Shown: one piece after another, positions 1 to 10,608 of the stretch
How positions within the stretch are numbered: position 1 is the stretch's first letter
Layout: the number at the start of each line of letters is the position of its first letter
Assembly: GCA_946480295.1 (NCBI GenBank)
Contig: CAMLIT010000003.1
Span: forward strand, 1-64,000
Source of the DNA: an uncultured Gemmatimonadota bacterium
GTDB lineage: Bacteria; Gemmatimonadota; Gemmatimonadetes; Gemmatimonadales; Gemmatimonadaceae
Direction: 5' to 3'
Length of the DNA stretch: 64,000 nt
Notes under the pieces: model-generated
What the model was told of the DNA's origin: nothing
Database searches by the model: none
What the model saw: the letters and a program-made list of their open reading frames with translations, nothing else
Made by a program: the position numbers and the translations under genes

Positions 1-150
<150 letters not shown>

Positions 151-203
151 CTCTCTCGTTTCCGTCCCGTCGGGCTCCTGCGCCCGCGGTACCGACCCGC
201 GGA

Positions 204-476
204 TCAGCTCAGCAGGCGCTTCGGCTCGGCCACCACGTCCGTCGCCTCGGTCGCCGCGCTCGCCGCGGGCAGCTCCGCCACCGGGCGGCTCCGCACCGCT
301 GCCGGCGCGTCGTCGGGGGCGTTCACCGACTCGCCGATGTCCTTCATCCCGCGCTTGAACTCGCGGATGCCCTTGCCGAACGATCCAGCGATCTCCGGGA
401 TGCGCTTGCCGCCGAACAGCACGAGCACGATCAGCAGCAGGATGATCAGCTTTTCCGGACCGAACCCTTCGAACAT
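204..476 (-). CDS. tatA: Sec-independent (twin-arginine) translocase subunit TatA/E
   Basis: About 90 residues, the usual TatA size. The protein has a short N-terminal periplasmic stretch (FGPEKLI), one hydrophobic helix (about residues 8-21, rich in L, I and V), the conserved hinge FGGKRIPE, and an amphipathic helix (GKGIREFKRGMKDI). A low-complexity Ala/Pro-rich tail follows. TatA oligomers form the pore that moves folded proteins across the inner membrane with TatBC. The start at 476 is chosen because a GGAGGAGCT Shine-Dalgarno sits just upstream; a farther in-frame ATG lacks one. No tatB or tatC lies beside it, so it is probably a stand-alone tatA. Confidence 0.93.
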   Translation of the reverse strand: MFEGFGPEKLIILLLIVLVLFGGKRIPEIAGSFGKGIREFKRGMKDIGESVNAPDDAPAAVRSRPVAELPAASAATEATDVVAEPKRLLS

Positions 477-618
477 AGCTCCTCCAGCCGCGAGCGCTGC
501 GGCGTGTGTTGTGTCTCCTCGTACCAATACCCCGGCGTCGTCCCGTCAGGGGTGGTAGACGGAATTCTTTGCGGATTCTTAACGCACTCGACCGGGTGGT
601 CGCGTGCCGCATCGGTCG

Positions 619-1359
619 CTACCGCAGCGTATCGCCCGGCCACCACCGCTTGTTCGAATATATGCGGCCGAACACCGCGTGCAGGGCGTCGCGCGCGTCC
701 GCCGCCCGGACGACGGCGTCCAACCTATCACGGAGCGGCGTCTCGCGCGAGAAGTCGCGGTAGCGGGCGTAGCTGTGGAAGAAGCCCATCGGCCCGCCGT
801 GACTGAGCTTGCTCAGCCAGATGTCCGGCAGGAGGAGATACTCCAGCGCGTAGAAATCGTTCAGCTTCTTCGGGGCAGGGAGGTCGCTCTCGATGACCTC
901 GTGTGGCAGGGAGCCGTGCTTCCCCCACTGGATGCTCACCGCCGGCTGCCCCTTGTCGCGCCACGGGGTGTGGAGGACGGTGCCGTGCCAGTACGTCCAG
1001 AGGTCCGTCGGCGCGTGGGTGGTCGAGTCGTACCCGACCCAGACCTCCTCCTCGTCGCTCGGCTTCGTCCACGGCATCCACTGTCCGTTGACGTCGTGGC
1101 TCCAGAGGAGGTGGTACGCGATGATCGGCCGCGTCGGGTGGAGCACGGCGACGACGCGCTCCAGCGCGAACGGCTCGTCGCGCTGGATGTACAGCGTCGG
1201 CGCGAGCGCCCGCGCGAGCGCGACCCCGGCGGAGTCCGCCGCGTCGGGCACCCGCGCCGGAACCGGCGGGAGCTGGAGGTGGCGGCCGCACGCGGCGACG
1301 CCGTTCGCGCAGATGAGCAGGACGAGCGCGCGGCGCGCGACCGCGGCGCCGCGGCTCAT
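619..1359 (-). CDS. Putative lipoprotein of unknown function
   Basis: A 246-residue protein with a hydrophobic N-terminus ending in a lipobox-like VAAC (Cys about residue 24), so probably a lipoprotein. The body is rich in Trp, Tyr and His, for example WMPWTKPSDEEEVWVGYD and TDLWTYWHGTVLH. I do not recognise a catalytic family; it resembles conserved hypothetical exported proteins. Its ATG overlaps the stop codon of the upstream TPR gene by 4 bases, so the two are translationally coupled. tatA follows 142 bases downstream on the same strand. Function unknown. Confidence 0.75.
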   Translation of the reverse strand: MSRGAAVARRALVLLICANGVAACGRHLQLPPVPARVPDAADSAGVALARALAPTLYIQRDEPFALERVVAVLHPTRPIIAYHLLWSHDVNGQWMPWTKPSDEEEVWVGYDSTTHAPTDLWTYWHGTVLHTPWRDKGQPAVSIQWGKHGSLPHEVIESDLPAPKKLNDFYALEYLLLPDIWLSKLSHGGPMGFFHSYARYRDFSRETPLRDRLDAVVRAADARDALHAVFGRIYSNKRWWPGDTLR

Positions 1360-2522
1360 GGACGGGCGAGCGCGGTGAGGCGCGCCGTCACGTCCGAGTC
1401 CCAGTCGGCCAGGTCGTGCGCCCGCCGGTACTCGGCGACGGCTTCCTCCGTCTTCCCCTCGGCCTCGAGCACCCGACCGAGCTCCGCGTGCGCGAGCTCG
1501 TACTTCGGCGCCAGGCGCACGGCCGCGCGCGCCTCGCGCTCGGCGTCGGCGAGCCTGCCCTCGCTGCGGAGCGCCGCCGCGTAGTCGGCGCGCAGCGGGC
1601 CGTCGCTCGGCGTGAGCGCCGCGGCGCGCGCCAGGGCGGCGACGGCGGTGGCGGTGTCCTTCCGACGGGCGGCGCTGAGGCCGAGATAGTGCAGCGCGAC
1701 GGCGTTCTCGCCATCCATGGCCAGCGCCCGCCGCGCGACGCTGTCCACTTCGGCGTCCTGACCGTCGGTGTACAGCGTCCACGCGAGCATCCCCCACGCC
1801 CAGCCGTTGCTCGGATTCAGGCGCACGGCGCGCCGGAGGCTGGTGATCGCGTCGCCGTCCTTGCCGAGCATGCCGAGCGACGCGCCGAGCACCGCCTCGG
1901 AGGTCGCGTCGAGCGAGTCGTCGGAGAGCGCGGCCAGTGCCTCGTCGCGGGCGCGGGAGTACATCTGCTCACGGTACCAATCGATGGCGCGGCGGGTGTG
2001 CCCCGACTGGTGCCGCGCCGCCTCCGCCGCGCCGGGCGTGAGGGCCGTGCACGTCACAGCGCCGCGCGTCGTCCAGGACCAGACCTGCCCGGGACAGAGG
2101 CGCACGAGCGCGTGCTCGTCGAGCGTCAGCGAGTCGCTCGTCAACGTGCGTCCATCGCACGTCGTGCGCTCGGCCCTTCGCGCGTCGGCGCTGTCGCCGA
2201 GCGCCCAGCTTCCCACCGCGAGCTGGATCTGGCGCGCGACGGCGCGCGCGCAGCTCTCGGGAACGCCGAGCTGCTGGTGCTCGGCGAGCGCCGCCTCGAT
2301 CGCCGCGACGCGGTAGCGTGCGTCGCAGAGTGCCATGTCCGTCGCGTGGAAGCTGGCGACGGACGTATCGGCCTGGCATTGCCAGGCGGGGTTCGGCGCG
2401 ACGCGCACGCGGCCGAGGCGGACCGCGCCGGCGCTATCGGGCGCGGTGGTCTGCGCGAGCGAGGCGACGGGGAGGAGCCCGATCGCGGCCGCGCCGAAAA
2501 GCAGAAATCGGATGCTGATCAT
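1356..2522 (-). CDS. Exported tetratricopeptide-repeat protein
   Basis: A 388-residue protein with a signal peptide (ISIRFLLFGAAAIGLLPVASLAQ). The N-terminal third contains several Cys residues (WQCQADTS, MALCDARY, ESCARA, TTCDG), possibly disulphide-bonded in the periplasm. The C-terminal half, about residues 200-385, contains tandem TPR units such as SNGWAWGMLAWTLYTDGQ and YELAHAELGRVLEAEGKTEE. TPRs mediate protein-protein contacts. The start at 2522 is the Met that directly precedes the signal peptide; the open frame continues upstream but runs into the divergent proline dehydrogenase. It overlaps the downstream lipoprotein gene by 4 bases, suggesting a shared role. Confidence 0.85.
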   Translation of the reverse strand: MISIRFLLFGAAAIGLLPVASLAQTTAPDSAGAVRLGRVRVAPNPAWQCQADTSVASFHATDMALCDARYRVAAIEAALAEHQQLGVPESCARAVARQIQLAVGSWALGDSADARRAERTTCDGRTLTSDSLTLDEHALVRLCPGQVWSWTTRGAVTCTALTPGAAEAARHQSGHTRRAIDWYREQMYSRARDEALAALSDDSLDATSEAVLGASLGMLGKDGDAITSLRRAVRLNPSNGWAWGMLAWTLYTDGQDAEVDSVARRALAMDGENAVALHYLGLSAARRKDTATAVAALARAAALTPSDGPLRADYAAALRSEGRLADAEREARAAVRLAPKYELAHAELGRVLEAEGKTEEAVAEYRRAHDLADWDSDVTARLTALARP

Positions 2523-2639
2523 CAGCAGCGCGTCATGGCAAATATCGGGCACATCCTTCCCGTCGTGCGGCTCGCGCGCGCGTCCATGGCGGCTTAATGT
2601 AGGTCGAGCTCGTCTGACCCTGCCGGCATCGGAGATCGC

Positions 2640-3560
2640 ATGCAGCCCCTCCGCACCACTCTCCTCTGGGCGTCGCGCAGTCCGCGCGTCGAGCGGTTCG
2701 TGCGCCGCAGCGCGGCGATGCGGCCGCTCGTCGATCGCTTCATGCCGGGCGAGGAGCTTCCCTCGGCGATCGACGCCGTGCGCCGGCTGGAGGCCGAGGG
2801 GCTGCCGGTGGTGATCAGCCATCTCGGGGAGAACGTGCGGGACGCCGCCGCCGCCGAGAAGAGCGCGCTCCAGTACTCGCGCATCGTCGTCGAGATGGTG
2901 CGCGGCGCTTTCGACGCGCAGCTCTCGGTGAAGCTGACGCAGCTTGGCTGGGACGTCGACGCCATCACGGCACGCGAGCGCCTGCGCCGGGTCGTCGCCC
3001 ATGCCGTCTGGCACGGCATCGCCGTCAACATCGACATGGAGAGCTCGGCGTACGTCGACGGCACCATCGCCGCGTTCACGGAGCTCGTCGCCGAGCACCA
3101 CGACGTCGGCCTCTGCCTCCAGGCCTATCTCCGCCGCACGGAGGCCGACCTGGAGCGGCTGCTCCCGCTGTGCCCCCGGATCCGCCTCGTGAAGGGCGCC
3201 TACCACGAGCCCCCGTCGGTGGCGTTCCAGTCGAGGCGCGAGATCGACGAGCGCTACCTCGCCCTCGCCCGGCGCCTGCTGATGGCCACGGCCGACGGCG
3301 TGCGGCCCTCGTTCGGCACCCACGACCTGCCACTGCTCGAGCGGATCCTCGCCCAGGCGCGTTCGCTCGGCGTGCCGCCGTCGGCGTACGACATCCAGAT
3401 GCTCTACGGCATCCACGCCGACGGCCTCCGCGCCCTCGCCGCGCAGGGCGAGCACACCCGCGTCTTCCTCTGCTACGGCAGCGCGTGGTATCCCTGGTTC
3501 ATGCGCCGCCTCGCCGAGCGCCCCGCCAACCTCCTCACCGCCTTCCGCAACGTCGTGTGA
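2640..3560 (+). CDS. Proline dehydrogenase (FAD-dependent, monofunctional)
   Basis: A 306-residue single-domain enzyme, close to the roughly 300 residues of monofunctional bacterial ProDH. It oxidises L-proline to 1-pyrroline-5-carboxylate, passing electrons through FAD to the quinone pool at the inner membrane. Family signatures are present in order: SVKLTQLG, NIDMES, LQAYLRRTEADL, RIRLVKGAYHEP, FGTHD, YDIQMLYGI and, near the C-terminus, WYPWFMRRLAERPAN, whose arginines bind the substrate carboxylate. The P5C dehydrogenase half of PutA is absent and no P5C dehydrogenase gene is adjacent. The gene is divergent from the TPR gene, with only 117 bases between starts. Confidence 0.95.
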   Translation: MQPLRTTLLWASRSPRVERFVRRSAAMRPLVDRFMPGEELPSAIDAVRRLEAEGLPVVISHLGENVRDAAAAEKSALQYSRIVVEMVRGAFDAQLSVKLTQLGWDVDAITARERLRRVVAHAVWHGIAVNIDMESSAYVDGTIAAFTELVAEHHDVGLCLQAYLRRTEADLERLLPLCPRIRLVKGAYHEPPSVAFQSRREIDERYLALARRLLMATADGVRPSFGTHDLPLLERILAQARSLGVPPSAYDIQMLYGIHADGLRALAAQGEHTRVFLCYGSAWYPWFMRRLAERPANLLTAFRNVV

Positions 3561-3603
3561 TTCGCGCCCGTGCCGCGATCCCAGGACCTGCTCGCGACAG
3601 CAT

Positions 3604-3631
3604 CTCGCCACTCGACCCTCGACCCTCGCCA
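3604..3631. repeat. Heptanucleotide tandem repeat (ctcgacc family)
   Basis: Four consecutive 7-base units (ctcgcca, ctcgacc, ctcgacc, ctcgcca) lie 12 bases before the start of the Asp-box gene. The ctcgacc unit recurs around 50.84-50.99 kb. The repeat occupies the ribosome-binding region of the next gene, which has no clear Shine-Dalgarno. Confidence 0.7.
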
Positions 3632-3642
3632 CTGCTCTTATC

Positions 3643-6600
3643 ATGTTCTTCCGTCGCGCCGCCCTGATCCTCGCCCTCGCGCTGCCCGCCGTCGCCGCCG
3701 CCCAGCGTGCGCCGCGATCGGCCCCGGCTCCACGCGCCGGCACGACCGCGGCCGCCCTCGACTCGGCCCGCTATCTCCGCGCGCCGTCGTACCTGCGCGC
3801 GCTGCGCTGGAGGCTCGTGGGCCCCTTTCGCGGCGGGCGTGCCGTCGCGGTCACCGGCGATCCGGTGGACCCGCGCGTCTTCTACTTCGGCGCGGTGAAC
3901 GGCGGCGTCTGGAAGACCACCAACGGCGGCGAGAGCTGGACGAACATCACCGACGGCCGCTCGGACATCTCCTCCGTCGGCGCGATCGCCGTCGCCCCCT
4001 CCGATCGCAACGTGCTGTACGTCGGGGGCGGGGAGGCCGACTGGCGCGAGGATCTCACCTACGGAGACGGGATGTACCGCTCGACCGATGGCGGCGAGAC
4101 GTGGACGCATCTCGGGCTCGACGACGCGGAGCACATCGCCGCGATCCGCGTCGATCGCGACGACCCCGATCGTGTCTACGTCGCCGCGATGGGGCACGCC
4201 TTCGGGCCGAACGCGACGCGCGGCGTCTACCGGTCGAAGGATGGCGGGCGCACCTGGGAGCGGGTGCTCTTCCTCGACGATTCCACCGGCGCGATCGACC
4301 TCGCGATGGATCCGTCGAACTCGCGCGTCCTCTACGCGGCGATGTGGCGGATGCAGCGGCTGCCGTGGGGCTTCATCGGCGGCGGCCGCCGCAGCGGGCT
4401 GTGGAAGAGCACCGACGGCGGCGACACCTGGACGGAGCTGACCTTCAACCCCGGGATGCCGAAGAGCATCGTCGGCCGCATCGGCGTGTCGGTGTCGGCG
4501 GCCAACCCGCGGCGCGTGTACGCGGTGATCGAGTGCCCGCCCGAGGACTCCACCGGCGGCATCTACCGCTCCGACGACGGCGGCGCGAAGTGGACGCGGA
4601 TGAACGGTGACCAGCGGTGGATGGTGCGCCCCTGGTACTACGACGAGATCACCGCCGATCCGCAGGACGAGAACACCGTCTACGCGATGAACCTGAGCAC
4701 GTGGCGCTCCGTGGACGGCGGCCGGACCTTCACGCGCGTCCCGGTGCCGCACGGGGACACGCACATCCTGTGGATCGATCCGCACGACGCGAAGCGCATG
4801 ATCAGCGGCAACGACGGCGGCGCCGCCGTCAGCTTCGACGGCGGCCAGAGCTGGTCGAGCCTCATGAACCAGCCCACGGCCCAGTTCTACCACGTCACCA
4901 CCGACGATCAGTTCCCATACCGCATCTACGGCGCGCAGCAGGACAACACGACGGTGTCCATCGCCAGCCGCTCGGACGAGGGGGCGATCTCGCGCGAGGA
5001 CTGGTATCCGGTCGGCGGCGGTGAGAGCGGCTACATCGCGCCGAAGCCGGGGAACCCGAACATCGTCATCGCCGGCACGTACACCGGCACGATGACCCGC
5101 TTCGACCTCCGCACCCACCAGCGCAAGGACATCTCGGTCGGGCTGAACAATTACGATGGCTGGCCGGCGTCCGCGGTGCCCAACCGCTTCCAGTGGACCT
5201 ATCCCATCTTCTACTCGCAGCACGACCCGAACGTGCTGTACGTGGCGGCGAACCGCGTCTTCCGCTCCACGAACGACGGGGACAACTGGACGGCGATCAG
5301 CCCGGACCTCACGCTGCACGATCCGAAGACCCTCGGCCCCGCCGGCGGCCCCGTCACGTACGACATGACGGGGACCGAGTGGTACGCGACGATCTTCGCG
5401 CTCGCCGAGTCGCCGCTCACCGCCGACGTGCTCTGGGCCGGCTCGGACGACGGCCTGATCCACGTCTCGCGCGACCGTGGCCGCACGTGGACGAACGTGA
5501 CGCCGCCCGGCTTCGGGCGCTACACGCGCGTGTCCATCATCGAGCCGGGGCACCACGATCCGGGCACGGCCTACGTCGCGGCGAACAGGTACCAGCTCGA
5601 CGACTTCCGCCCGTATCTGTACCGCACCACCGACTACGGCCGGAGCTGGACGCGCATGACGACGGGCATCCCCGACGGGGCGTACACGCGCACCATCCGC
5701 GAGGATCCCGTGCGGCGCGGCCTCCTCTTCGCCGGGACGGAGACGGGCGTCTACTTCTCCACCGACGACGGCGGCCACTGGGAGCCGTTGCAGCTCAACC
5801 TGCCGCGCGCCTCCGTGCGCGACCTGCACATCCACGGCAGCGACCTGATCGCCGCGACGCACGGCCGCGCCATGTGGGTGCTGGACGACATCTCGCCCCT
5901 GCGCCAGCTCACCGACGCCGTGCGCGGCGAATCGGTGCACCTCTTCGCCCCCGACACGGCGGTGCGATTCGCCGGCGGGCGCGGGCGGCAGGCGGATGCG
6001 GGTGAGAATCCGCCGAGCGGCGTGATCGTGGACTTCTGGCTCGGCCAGCCCTCGACGGTCGCCGACGGCAACGGAGCGGACGCCGCGGATACGGTGGCGC
6101 TCGAGTTCCTCGACCCGTCGGGGAAGATCATCCGGCGCTTCACGAGCGCGCCCCCGCCGCGGGATACGGCGACGGTGCCGCGCGCCGACCTCGCCGCCGC
6201 CGACAGCGCGCGTCACGCGCTGCGCGACACGCTGTCGGTGAAGCTGCGCGGCACGCGGCCGGTGGTCGACGACACCCTGGCGTTCGTGTACGGCGACTCG
6301 ATCGTGCCGACGCGGCCGGGCCTCGACCGCTTCGTCTGGAACCTCCGCTATCCGGGGACGCGCGAGGTGCGGGGCGTGGTGAATGACGAGGGGACCACGC
6401 TCGGTCCCGTCGTGGCGCCCGGGACCTATCAGGTGCGCCTCGTCGCGCGCGGCCGCACGCTCACGCAGTGGTTCGTCGTGCGCCCGGATCCGCGCGTGCA
6501 GGCGACGCCGGCGGACTACGAGGCGCAGCTCGCCCTCGCCCTGCGCGTGCAGGCCAAGACGAACGAGCTGACCGACGCGGTGCGCCGCATCGAGCGCATG

Positions 6601-6987
6601 GAGGGCCAGCTCGATGCGCGGGCCGCCGACGCGAAGGGGCGCGCGTACGCGCGGCGTGTCGGCGACGCGGCGCACGGGCTGCGCGGCACGCTCGAGTCGC
6701 TGCGCGATTCCCTCGTCGAGATCCACTCGCACGCCGACGAGATCACCCTCCATTACCCGATCCGCTATTACAACATGCTCCTCTCGCTCGCCGACATGGT
6801 GCAGAGCGCGGACGGTGCACCGACGGCGCAGGAGGGCGAGGTCTATCGCGACATCGCGGCGAAGGTGGACGCGCAGCTCGCCCGGCTCGACTCCCTCGAG
6901 CGGACGGACGTCGCCGCCTTCAACGCGCTCCTCCGGGAGCTGGACGTCCCGGCGGTCACCACGGACGCGCCCGCGCTCACCCCCTGA
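3643..6987 (+). CDS. Exported Asp-box (VPS10/sortilin-like, BNR) beta-propeller protein
   Basis: A 1114-residue protein with a cleavable signal peptide (about residues 1-20, [20 protein letters not shown]). Residues of roughly 70-760 contain about eleven Asp-box-like motifs of the form S/T-x-D-G-G-x-T-W, for example [48 protein letters not shown] and TTDYGRSW. These build one or two multi-bladed beta-propellers, as in sortilin/VPS10 and BNR glycosidases. The last 350 residues hold a beta-rich region followed by a helical segment with heptad character (about residues 960-1100). Such proteins are common in Gemmatimonadota and Bacteroidota but have no settled substrate. I see no sialidase Arg triad, so I would not call it a glycosidase. 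Confidence 0.88.
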   Translation: MFFRRAALILALALPAVAAAQRAPRSAPAPRAGTTAAALDSARYLRAPSYLRALRWRLVGPFRGGRAVAVTGDPVDPRVFYFGAVNGGVWKTTNGGESWTNITDGRSDISSVGAIAVAPSDRNVLYVGGGEADWREDLTYGDGMYRSTDGGETWTHLGLDDAEHIAAIRVDRDDPDRVYVAAMGHAFGPNATRGVYRSKDGGRTWERVLFLDDSTGAIDLAMDPSNSRVLYAAMWRMQRLPWGFIGGGRRSGLWKSTDGGDTWTELTFNPGMPKSIVGRIGVSVSAANPRRVYAVIECPPEDSTGGIYRSDDGGAKWTRMNGDQRWMVRPWYYDEITADPQDENTVYAMNLSTWRSVDGGRTFTRVPVPHGDTHILWIDPHDAKRMISGNDGGAAVSFDGGQSWSSLMNQPTAQFYHVTTDDQFPYRIYGAQQDNTTVSIASRSDEGAISREDWYPVGGGESGYIAPKPGNPNIVIAGTYTGTMTRFDLRTHQRKDISVGLNNYDGWPASAVPNRFQWTYPIFYSQHDPNVLYVAANRVFRSTNDGDNWTAISPDLTLHDPKTLGPAGGPVTYDMTGTEWYATIFALAESPLTADVLWAGSDDGLIHVSRDRGRTWTNVTPPGFGRYTRVSIIEPGHHDPGTAYVAANRYQLDDFRPYLYRTTDYGRSWTRMTTGIPDGAYTRTIREDPVRRGLLFAGTETGVYFSTDDGGHWEPLQLNLPRASVRDLHIHGSDLIAATHGRAMWVLDDISPLRQLTDAVRGESVHLFAPDTAVRFAGGRGRQADAGENPPSGVIVDFWLGQPSTVADGNGADAADTVALEFLDPSGKIIRRFTSAPPPRDTATVPRADLAAADSARHALRDTLSVKLRGTRPVVDDTLAFVYGDSIVPTRPGLDRFVWNLRYPGTREVRGVVNDEGTTLGPVVAPGTYQVRLVARGRTLTQWFVVRPDPRVQATPADYEAQLALALRVQAKTNELTDAVRRIERMEGQLDARAADAKGRAYARRVGDAAHGLRGTLESLRDSLVEIHSHADEITLHYPIRYYNMLLSLADMVQSADGAPTAQEGEVYRDIAAKVDAQLARLDSLERTDVAAFNALLRELDVPAVTTDAPALTP

Positions 6988-7069
6988 GCGCGGCGCGCAC
7001 GGCCGGTGCGGAGCTTGCGGCAGCGTCGGCGCCGCTGGCCCCAGGACTTCTCGCATCCGGAGCACCATC

Positions 7070-8056
7070 ATGGAACAACGCGATCTTGGCACGCAGGGGC
7101 TCCGCGTCTCGGAGCTCGGGCTCGGCTGCATGGGCATGTCGGAGTTCTATGGCGGCCGCGACGACGCCGAGTCCCTCGCCACCATCCACGAGGCCCTCGA
7201 CCTCGGGATCACTCTCCTCGACACGGCGGACGCCTACGGGCCGTTCACGAACGAGGAGCTGGTCGGCCGGGCCATCGCGGGCCGACGCGACCAGGTCGTG
7301 ATCGCGACCAAGTTCGGCAACGTGCGCAACGCCGACGGCTCGTGGGTCGGCATCAGCGGCCGCCCGGAGTACGTGCGCGACGCGTGCGAAGGCTCGCTCA
7401 GGCGGCTCGGAGTCGAGCACATCGACCTCTATTACCAGCACCGCGTCGACCCGACGGTGCCGATCGAGGACACCGTCGGCGCGATGGCGGAGCTCGTGCG
7501 CGAGGGGAAGGTGCGCTTTCTCGGCCTCTCCGAGGCCGCGCCGAAGACGATCCGCCGCGCGCACGCCGTCCACCCCATCAGCGCCCTCCAGACCGAGTAC
7601 TCGCTCTGGAGCCGCGACCCGGAGGACGAGATCCTGCCGACGGTACGCGAGCTGGGCATCGGCTTCGTCGCCTACAGCCCGCTCGGGCGCGGCTTCCTCA
7701 CCGGCCGCTTCCGGACCTTCGACGACCTGCCGGCGGACGACTACCGGCGCAACTCGCCGCGCTTCCAGGGGGCGAACTTCGACAGGAACATCCAGCTCGT
7801 GCAGCACATTGAACGCCTCGCCCGCCAGAAGGGGTGCACGCCGTCGCAGCTCGCGCTCGCCTGGCTGCTCGCGCGGGGGCGCGACATCGTGCCGATCCCC
7901 GGCACGAAGCACCGGAAGTATCTCGAGGAGAACGTCCGCGCGGTGGACGTGACGCTCACGCCCGAGGAGATGCGGCGCATCGACGAGATCGCGCCGAAGG
8001 GCGTCGCGGCCGGCACGCGGTATCCCGAGTCCCAGATGCACCGCGTCGGCATCTGA
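7070..8056 (+). CDS. Aldo/keto reductase
   Basis: A 328-residue NADPH-dependent oxidoreductase of the AKR superfamily, usual length for the YajO/IolS-like bacterial group. The tetrad is visible: Asp and Tyr in [10 protein letters not shown], Lys in IATKFG, and His in [11 protein letters not shown]-terminal cofactor-binding stretch ([16 protein letters not shown]) binds the NADP phosphate. It would reduce aldehydes or ketones in the cytoplasm; the substrate cannot be told. A GGAG-like ribosome site precedes the ATG. Its TGA overlaps the ATG of the MFS gene (TGATG), so this is the first gene of a three-gene operon. Confidence 0.93.
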   Translation: MEQRDLGTQGLRVSELGLGCMGMSEFYGGRDDAESLATIHEALDLGITLLDTADAYGPFTNEELVGRAIAGRRDQVVIATKFGNVRNADGSWVGISGRPEYVRDACEGSLRRLGVEHIDLYYQHRVDPTVPIEDTVGAMAELVREGKVRFLGLSEAAPKTIRRAHAVHPISALQTEYSLWSRDPEDEILPTVRELGIGFVAYSPLGRGFLTGRFRTFDDLPADDYRRNSPRFQGANFDRNIQLVQHIERLARQKGCTPSQLALAWLLARGRDIVPIPGTKHRKYLEENVRAVDVTLTPEEMRRIDEIAPKGVAAGTRYPESQMHRVGI

Positions 8057-9429
8057 TGGGCAAGTGGTGGATCCTCGTCGCCGTCGGCGTCGGCACCTTC
8101 ATGTCCGCGCTCGACGCGAGCGTCGTCAACACCATGCTCCCCATCATCGGCACCGCCTTCCGCGTGGAGGTGGCGACGATCGAGTGGGTGGTCACGATCT
8201 ACCTGCTCGTCGTGAGCGCCATCCTGCTCGGCGTCGGGCGGCTCGGCGACGTGCGCGGGCACAAGACGGTGTACCTCGCCGGGTTCGTCGTCTTCGTCCT
8301 CGCGTCGGCGCTGTGCGGCGCCTCCCGCTCGGCGGGGATGCTCGTCGCCTTCCGCGCCGTCCAGGCGCTCGGCGCGGCGATGCTCTTCGCCAACTCGCCG
8401 GCGATCCTGACGAAGAACTTCCCCGCCGCCGAGCGGGGGCGCGTGCTCGGGCTCCAGGCGATGATGACCTATCTCGGGCTCACCGTCGGTCCCTCGCTCG
8501 GCGGCTGGCTGACGCACGTCTTCGGCTGGCGGTCGATCTTCTACATCAACGTGCCGGTGGGCGCGCTCGCCGTCGCGCTCAGCATGCGCTTCATCCCGCA
8601 CGACGTCCCCGAGGGGGAGCACGAGCCGTTCGACTTCGCCGGCGCGGCGCTGTTCGCCGTCGGCCTCGTCGCCCTCCTCGCCGCGCTCAATCAGGGACAC
8701 GAATGGGGGTGGGGATCGGTGGCGGTCGTCGGCCTCCTCGTCGTCGCCGTCGTCCTGCTCGGCGCGTTCGTCCGCGTCGAGTCGCGGCGCTCGAGCCCGA
8801 TGCTCGACCTGACGCTCTTCCGCAGCCGCATCTTCTCCGCCGCGACGGCGAGCGCGGTGCTCAACTACATCTGCGTCTACGGCGTGGTGTTCGTGCTCCC
8901 CTTCTACCTCATCCGCGGCCGCGGCTACGACGCGGCGCACACGGGGCTGCTCATGACCGCGCAGCCGATCGTCATGGCCGTCGCGGCGCCGGTGAGCGGC
9001 GCCCTTTCCGACAGGATCGGCTCGCGCCTCCTCAGCTCCCTCGGCATGCTCCTGCTCGCGCTCGGCCTGCTCCTGCTCTCGCGCCTCGGTCCGGCGACGA
9101 CGGTCCGCTCCATCATCGTCGCTCTCGCCGTCGTCGGGCTGGGCACCGGGATCTTCATCTCGCCGAACAACAGCGCGCTGATGGGCGCCGCGCCGCGGCA
9201 CCGGCAGGGGATCGCCGCCGGCGTGCTCGCGACGGCGCGCAACGTCGGGATGGTGCTCGGCGTCGGCCTCGCCGGCGCGGTGTTCACCTCCGTGCTCGCG
9301 CGCGGCGGCGACACGCCCACCGCGCTCTTCGCGGCGACGCGGGCCGCCTTCGTCACTGGCGCCATCGTCGGCGCGATCGGCGTCGCGACCTCCCTCGTGC
9401 GCGGCGGCGCCGCAGAAATGGCATCATGA
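8056..9429 (+). CDS. MFS drug-export permease, DHA2-type
   Basis: A 457-residue, highly hydrophobic protein with about 12-14 transmembrane helices. Motifs include the helix-1 LDASVVNTMLPIIG, typical of the DHA2 (QacA/EmrB) drug:proton antiporters, and an A-like loop GRLGDVRGHKTVYLAG. Helix 5 contains GLTVGPSLGGWLTHVFGWR, the motif C of exporters. It probably extrudes hydrophobic compounds across the inner membrane. It overlaps the stop of the aldo/keto reductase by one base and the start of the quinone oxidoreductase by 4 bases (ATGA). The operon may therefore couple reduction and export of reactive carbonyl or quinone compounds; that is inference. Confidence 0.93.
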   Translation: MGKWWILVAVGVGTFMSALDASVVNTMLPIIGTAFRVEVATIEWVVTIYLLVVSAILLGVGRLGDVRGHKTVYLAGFVVFVLASALCGASRSAGMLVAFRAVQALGAAMLFANSPAILTKNFPAAERGRVLGLQAMMTYLGLTVGPSLGGWLTHVFGWRSIFYINVPVGALAVALSMRFIPHDVPEGEHEPFDFAGAALFAVGLVALLAALNQGHEWGWGSVAVVGLLVVAVVLLGAFVRVESRRSSPMLDLTLFRSRIFSAATASAVLNYICVYGVVFVLPFYLIRGRGYDAAHTGLLMTAQPIVMAVAAPVSGALSDRIGSRLLSSLGMLLLALGLLLLSRLGPATTVRSIIVALAVVGLGTGIFISPNNSALMGAAPRHRQGIAAGVLATARNVGMVLGVGLAGAVFTSVLARGGDTPTALFAATRAAFVTGAIVGAIGVATSLVRGGAAEMAS

Positions 9430-10427
9430 CCGACACCATGCGCGCCGTGGTCATCACGCGCCCCGGCGGACCCGAGGTGCTGGAGGTGCGCGACGCGGCG
9501 CGCCCCGCGCCAGGCGAGCACCACGTCCTCGTGCGCGTGCGCGCGTCGGCGATCAATCGCGCCGACCTGCTCCAGCGCCAGGGGCGCTACCCCGCGCCGC
9601 CTGGGGCGCCGGCGGACATCCCCGGCCTCGAGTTCGCCGGCGAGGTCGCGGCCGTCGGCCCGTCGACGACGCTCTGGCGGGAGGGGGACCGCGTCTTCGG
9701 CATCACCGGTGGTGGCGGGCAGGCGGAGTACGCCGTGGCGCACGAGCGCATGCTCGCGCGGATCCCGGACCGGCTGTCGTTCACCGAGGCGGCGGCCGTC
9801 CCCGAGGTGTTCATCACGGCGCACGACGCCCTCGTCACGCAGGCGGGCGTGCGGGCCGCGGAGCAGGTCCTCGTCCACGCGGTGGGGAGCGGGGTGGGGC
9901 TCGCGGCGATCCAGCTCGCGCGCGCCGTCGGCGCCGTTCCCTTCGGCACGGCGCGCACGCCGGAGAAGATCGAGCGCGCGCGCGAGTACGGCCTGGAGCA
10001 GGGGATGGTGGTCGGCGCCGATCCCGAGGCCTGCGTCCCGTCGATTGCGGCGTGGTCCGGGGGGCGCGGCATGGACGTGATACTGGAGCTCGTGGGCGGC
10101 GCGTATCTCGTCGCCAGCGTGCGTGCCGCCGCCGTCCGCGGCCGCGTGCTGCTGATCGGCACCATGGGCGGCGCGTCCGCCGACGTCCCGCTCTCCCTCG
10201 TCCTCGGCAAGCGCCTGACGATTCAGGGCACCGCGCTGCGCAGTCGGCCGCTCGAGGAGAAGATCCTCGCGACGCGTGCCTTCGCCGCGCAGGTCGTTCC
10301 GCTGCTCGAGCGCGGCAGCGTGCGGCCGGTGGTGCACGCGGTGATGCCGCTGGACGAGATCCGCGCGGCGCACGAGCTCGTCGCGAGCAACGCGACCTTC
10401 GGCAAGGTGGTGCTCGAGATCGCTTGA
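9426..10427 (+). CDS. NAD(P)H:quinone oxidoreductase, zinc-free MDR family (PIG3-like)
   Basis: A 333-residue medium-chain dehydrogenase/reductase. It has the GroES-like N-terminal fold (RAVVITRPGGPEVLEV, INRADLLQRQGRYPAPPG), which matches the TP53I3/PIG3 quinone oxidoreductase group. A nucleotide-binding region follows (VLVHAVGSGVGLAAIQLA, then GRVLLIGTMGG). The Cys/His ligands of zinc alcohol dehydrogenases are missing, consistent with quinone reductases. It should reduce quinones or enones with NADPH in the cytoplasm. It is last in the operon with the aldo/keto reductase and MFS exporter, and its ATG overlaps the permease stop. Confidence 0.93.
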   Translation: MTDTMRAVVITRPGGPEVLEVRDAARPAPGEHHVLVRVRASAINRADLLQRQGRYPAPPGAPADIPGLEFAGEVAAVGPSTTLWREGDRVFGITGGGGQAEYAVAHERMLARIPDRLSFTEAAAVPEVFITAHDALVTQAGVRAAEQVLVHAVGSGVGLAAIQLARAVGAVPFGTARTPEKIERAREYGLEQGMVVGADPEACVPSIAAWSGGRGMDVILELVGGAYLVASVRAAAVRGRVLLIGTMGGASADVPLSLVLGKRLTIQGTALRSRPLEEKILATRAFAAQVVPLLERGSVRPVVHAVMPLDEIRAAHELVASNATFGKVVLEIA

Positions 10428-10608
10428 TGGGAAGCCAGGGAGCCGAACGAGTTCAGCTGTTTGCGTGCTGAGCGCGGCCGAGGCCGCTCGGCTGTGACGC
10501 AGCGCACACCAGCATCGTCAGTCGTAACCAGTGCGCTGCTCGCTCCTTCGCCCTCCGCGAGCCCGCAGCGCCGACGATCGCCACTCGTTTGGCAGCCGCG
10601 CCCTCCCT

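Noticed and set aside
1969..2379. Overlapping reading frames inside the TPR gene
   Set aside because: Frame-shadow composition (Arg/Ala-rich) and no start signals.
3535..7137. A very long open frame on the minus strand, antisense to the Asp-box gene (about 1200 codons)
   Set aside because: High GC removes stop codons in antisense frames. The plus frame has a signal peptide, repeated Asp-box motifs and normal composition, while the antisense product is Arg/Val/His-rich with no domain.
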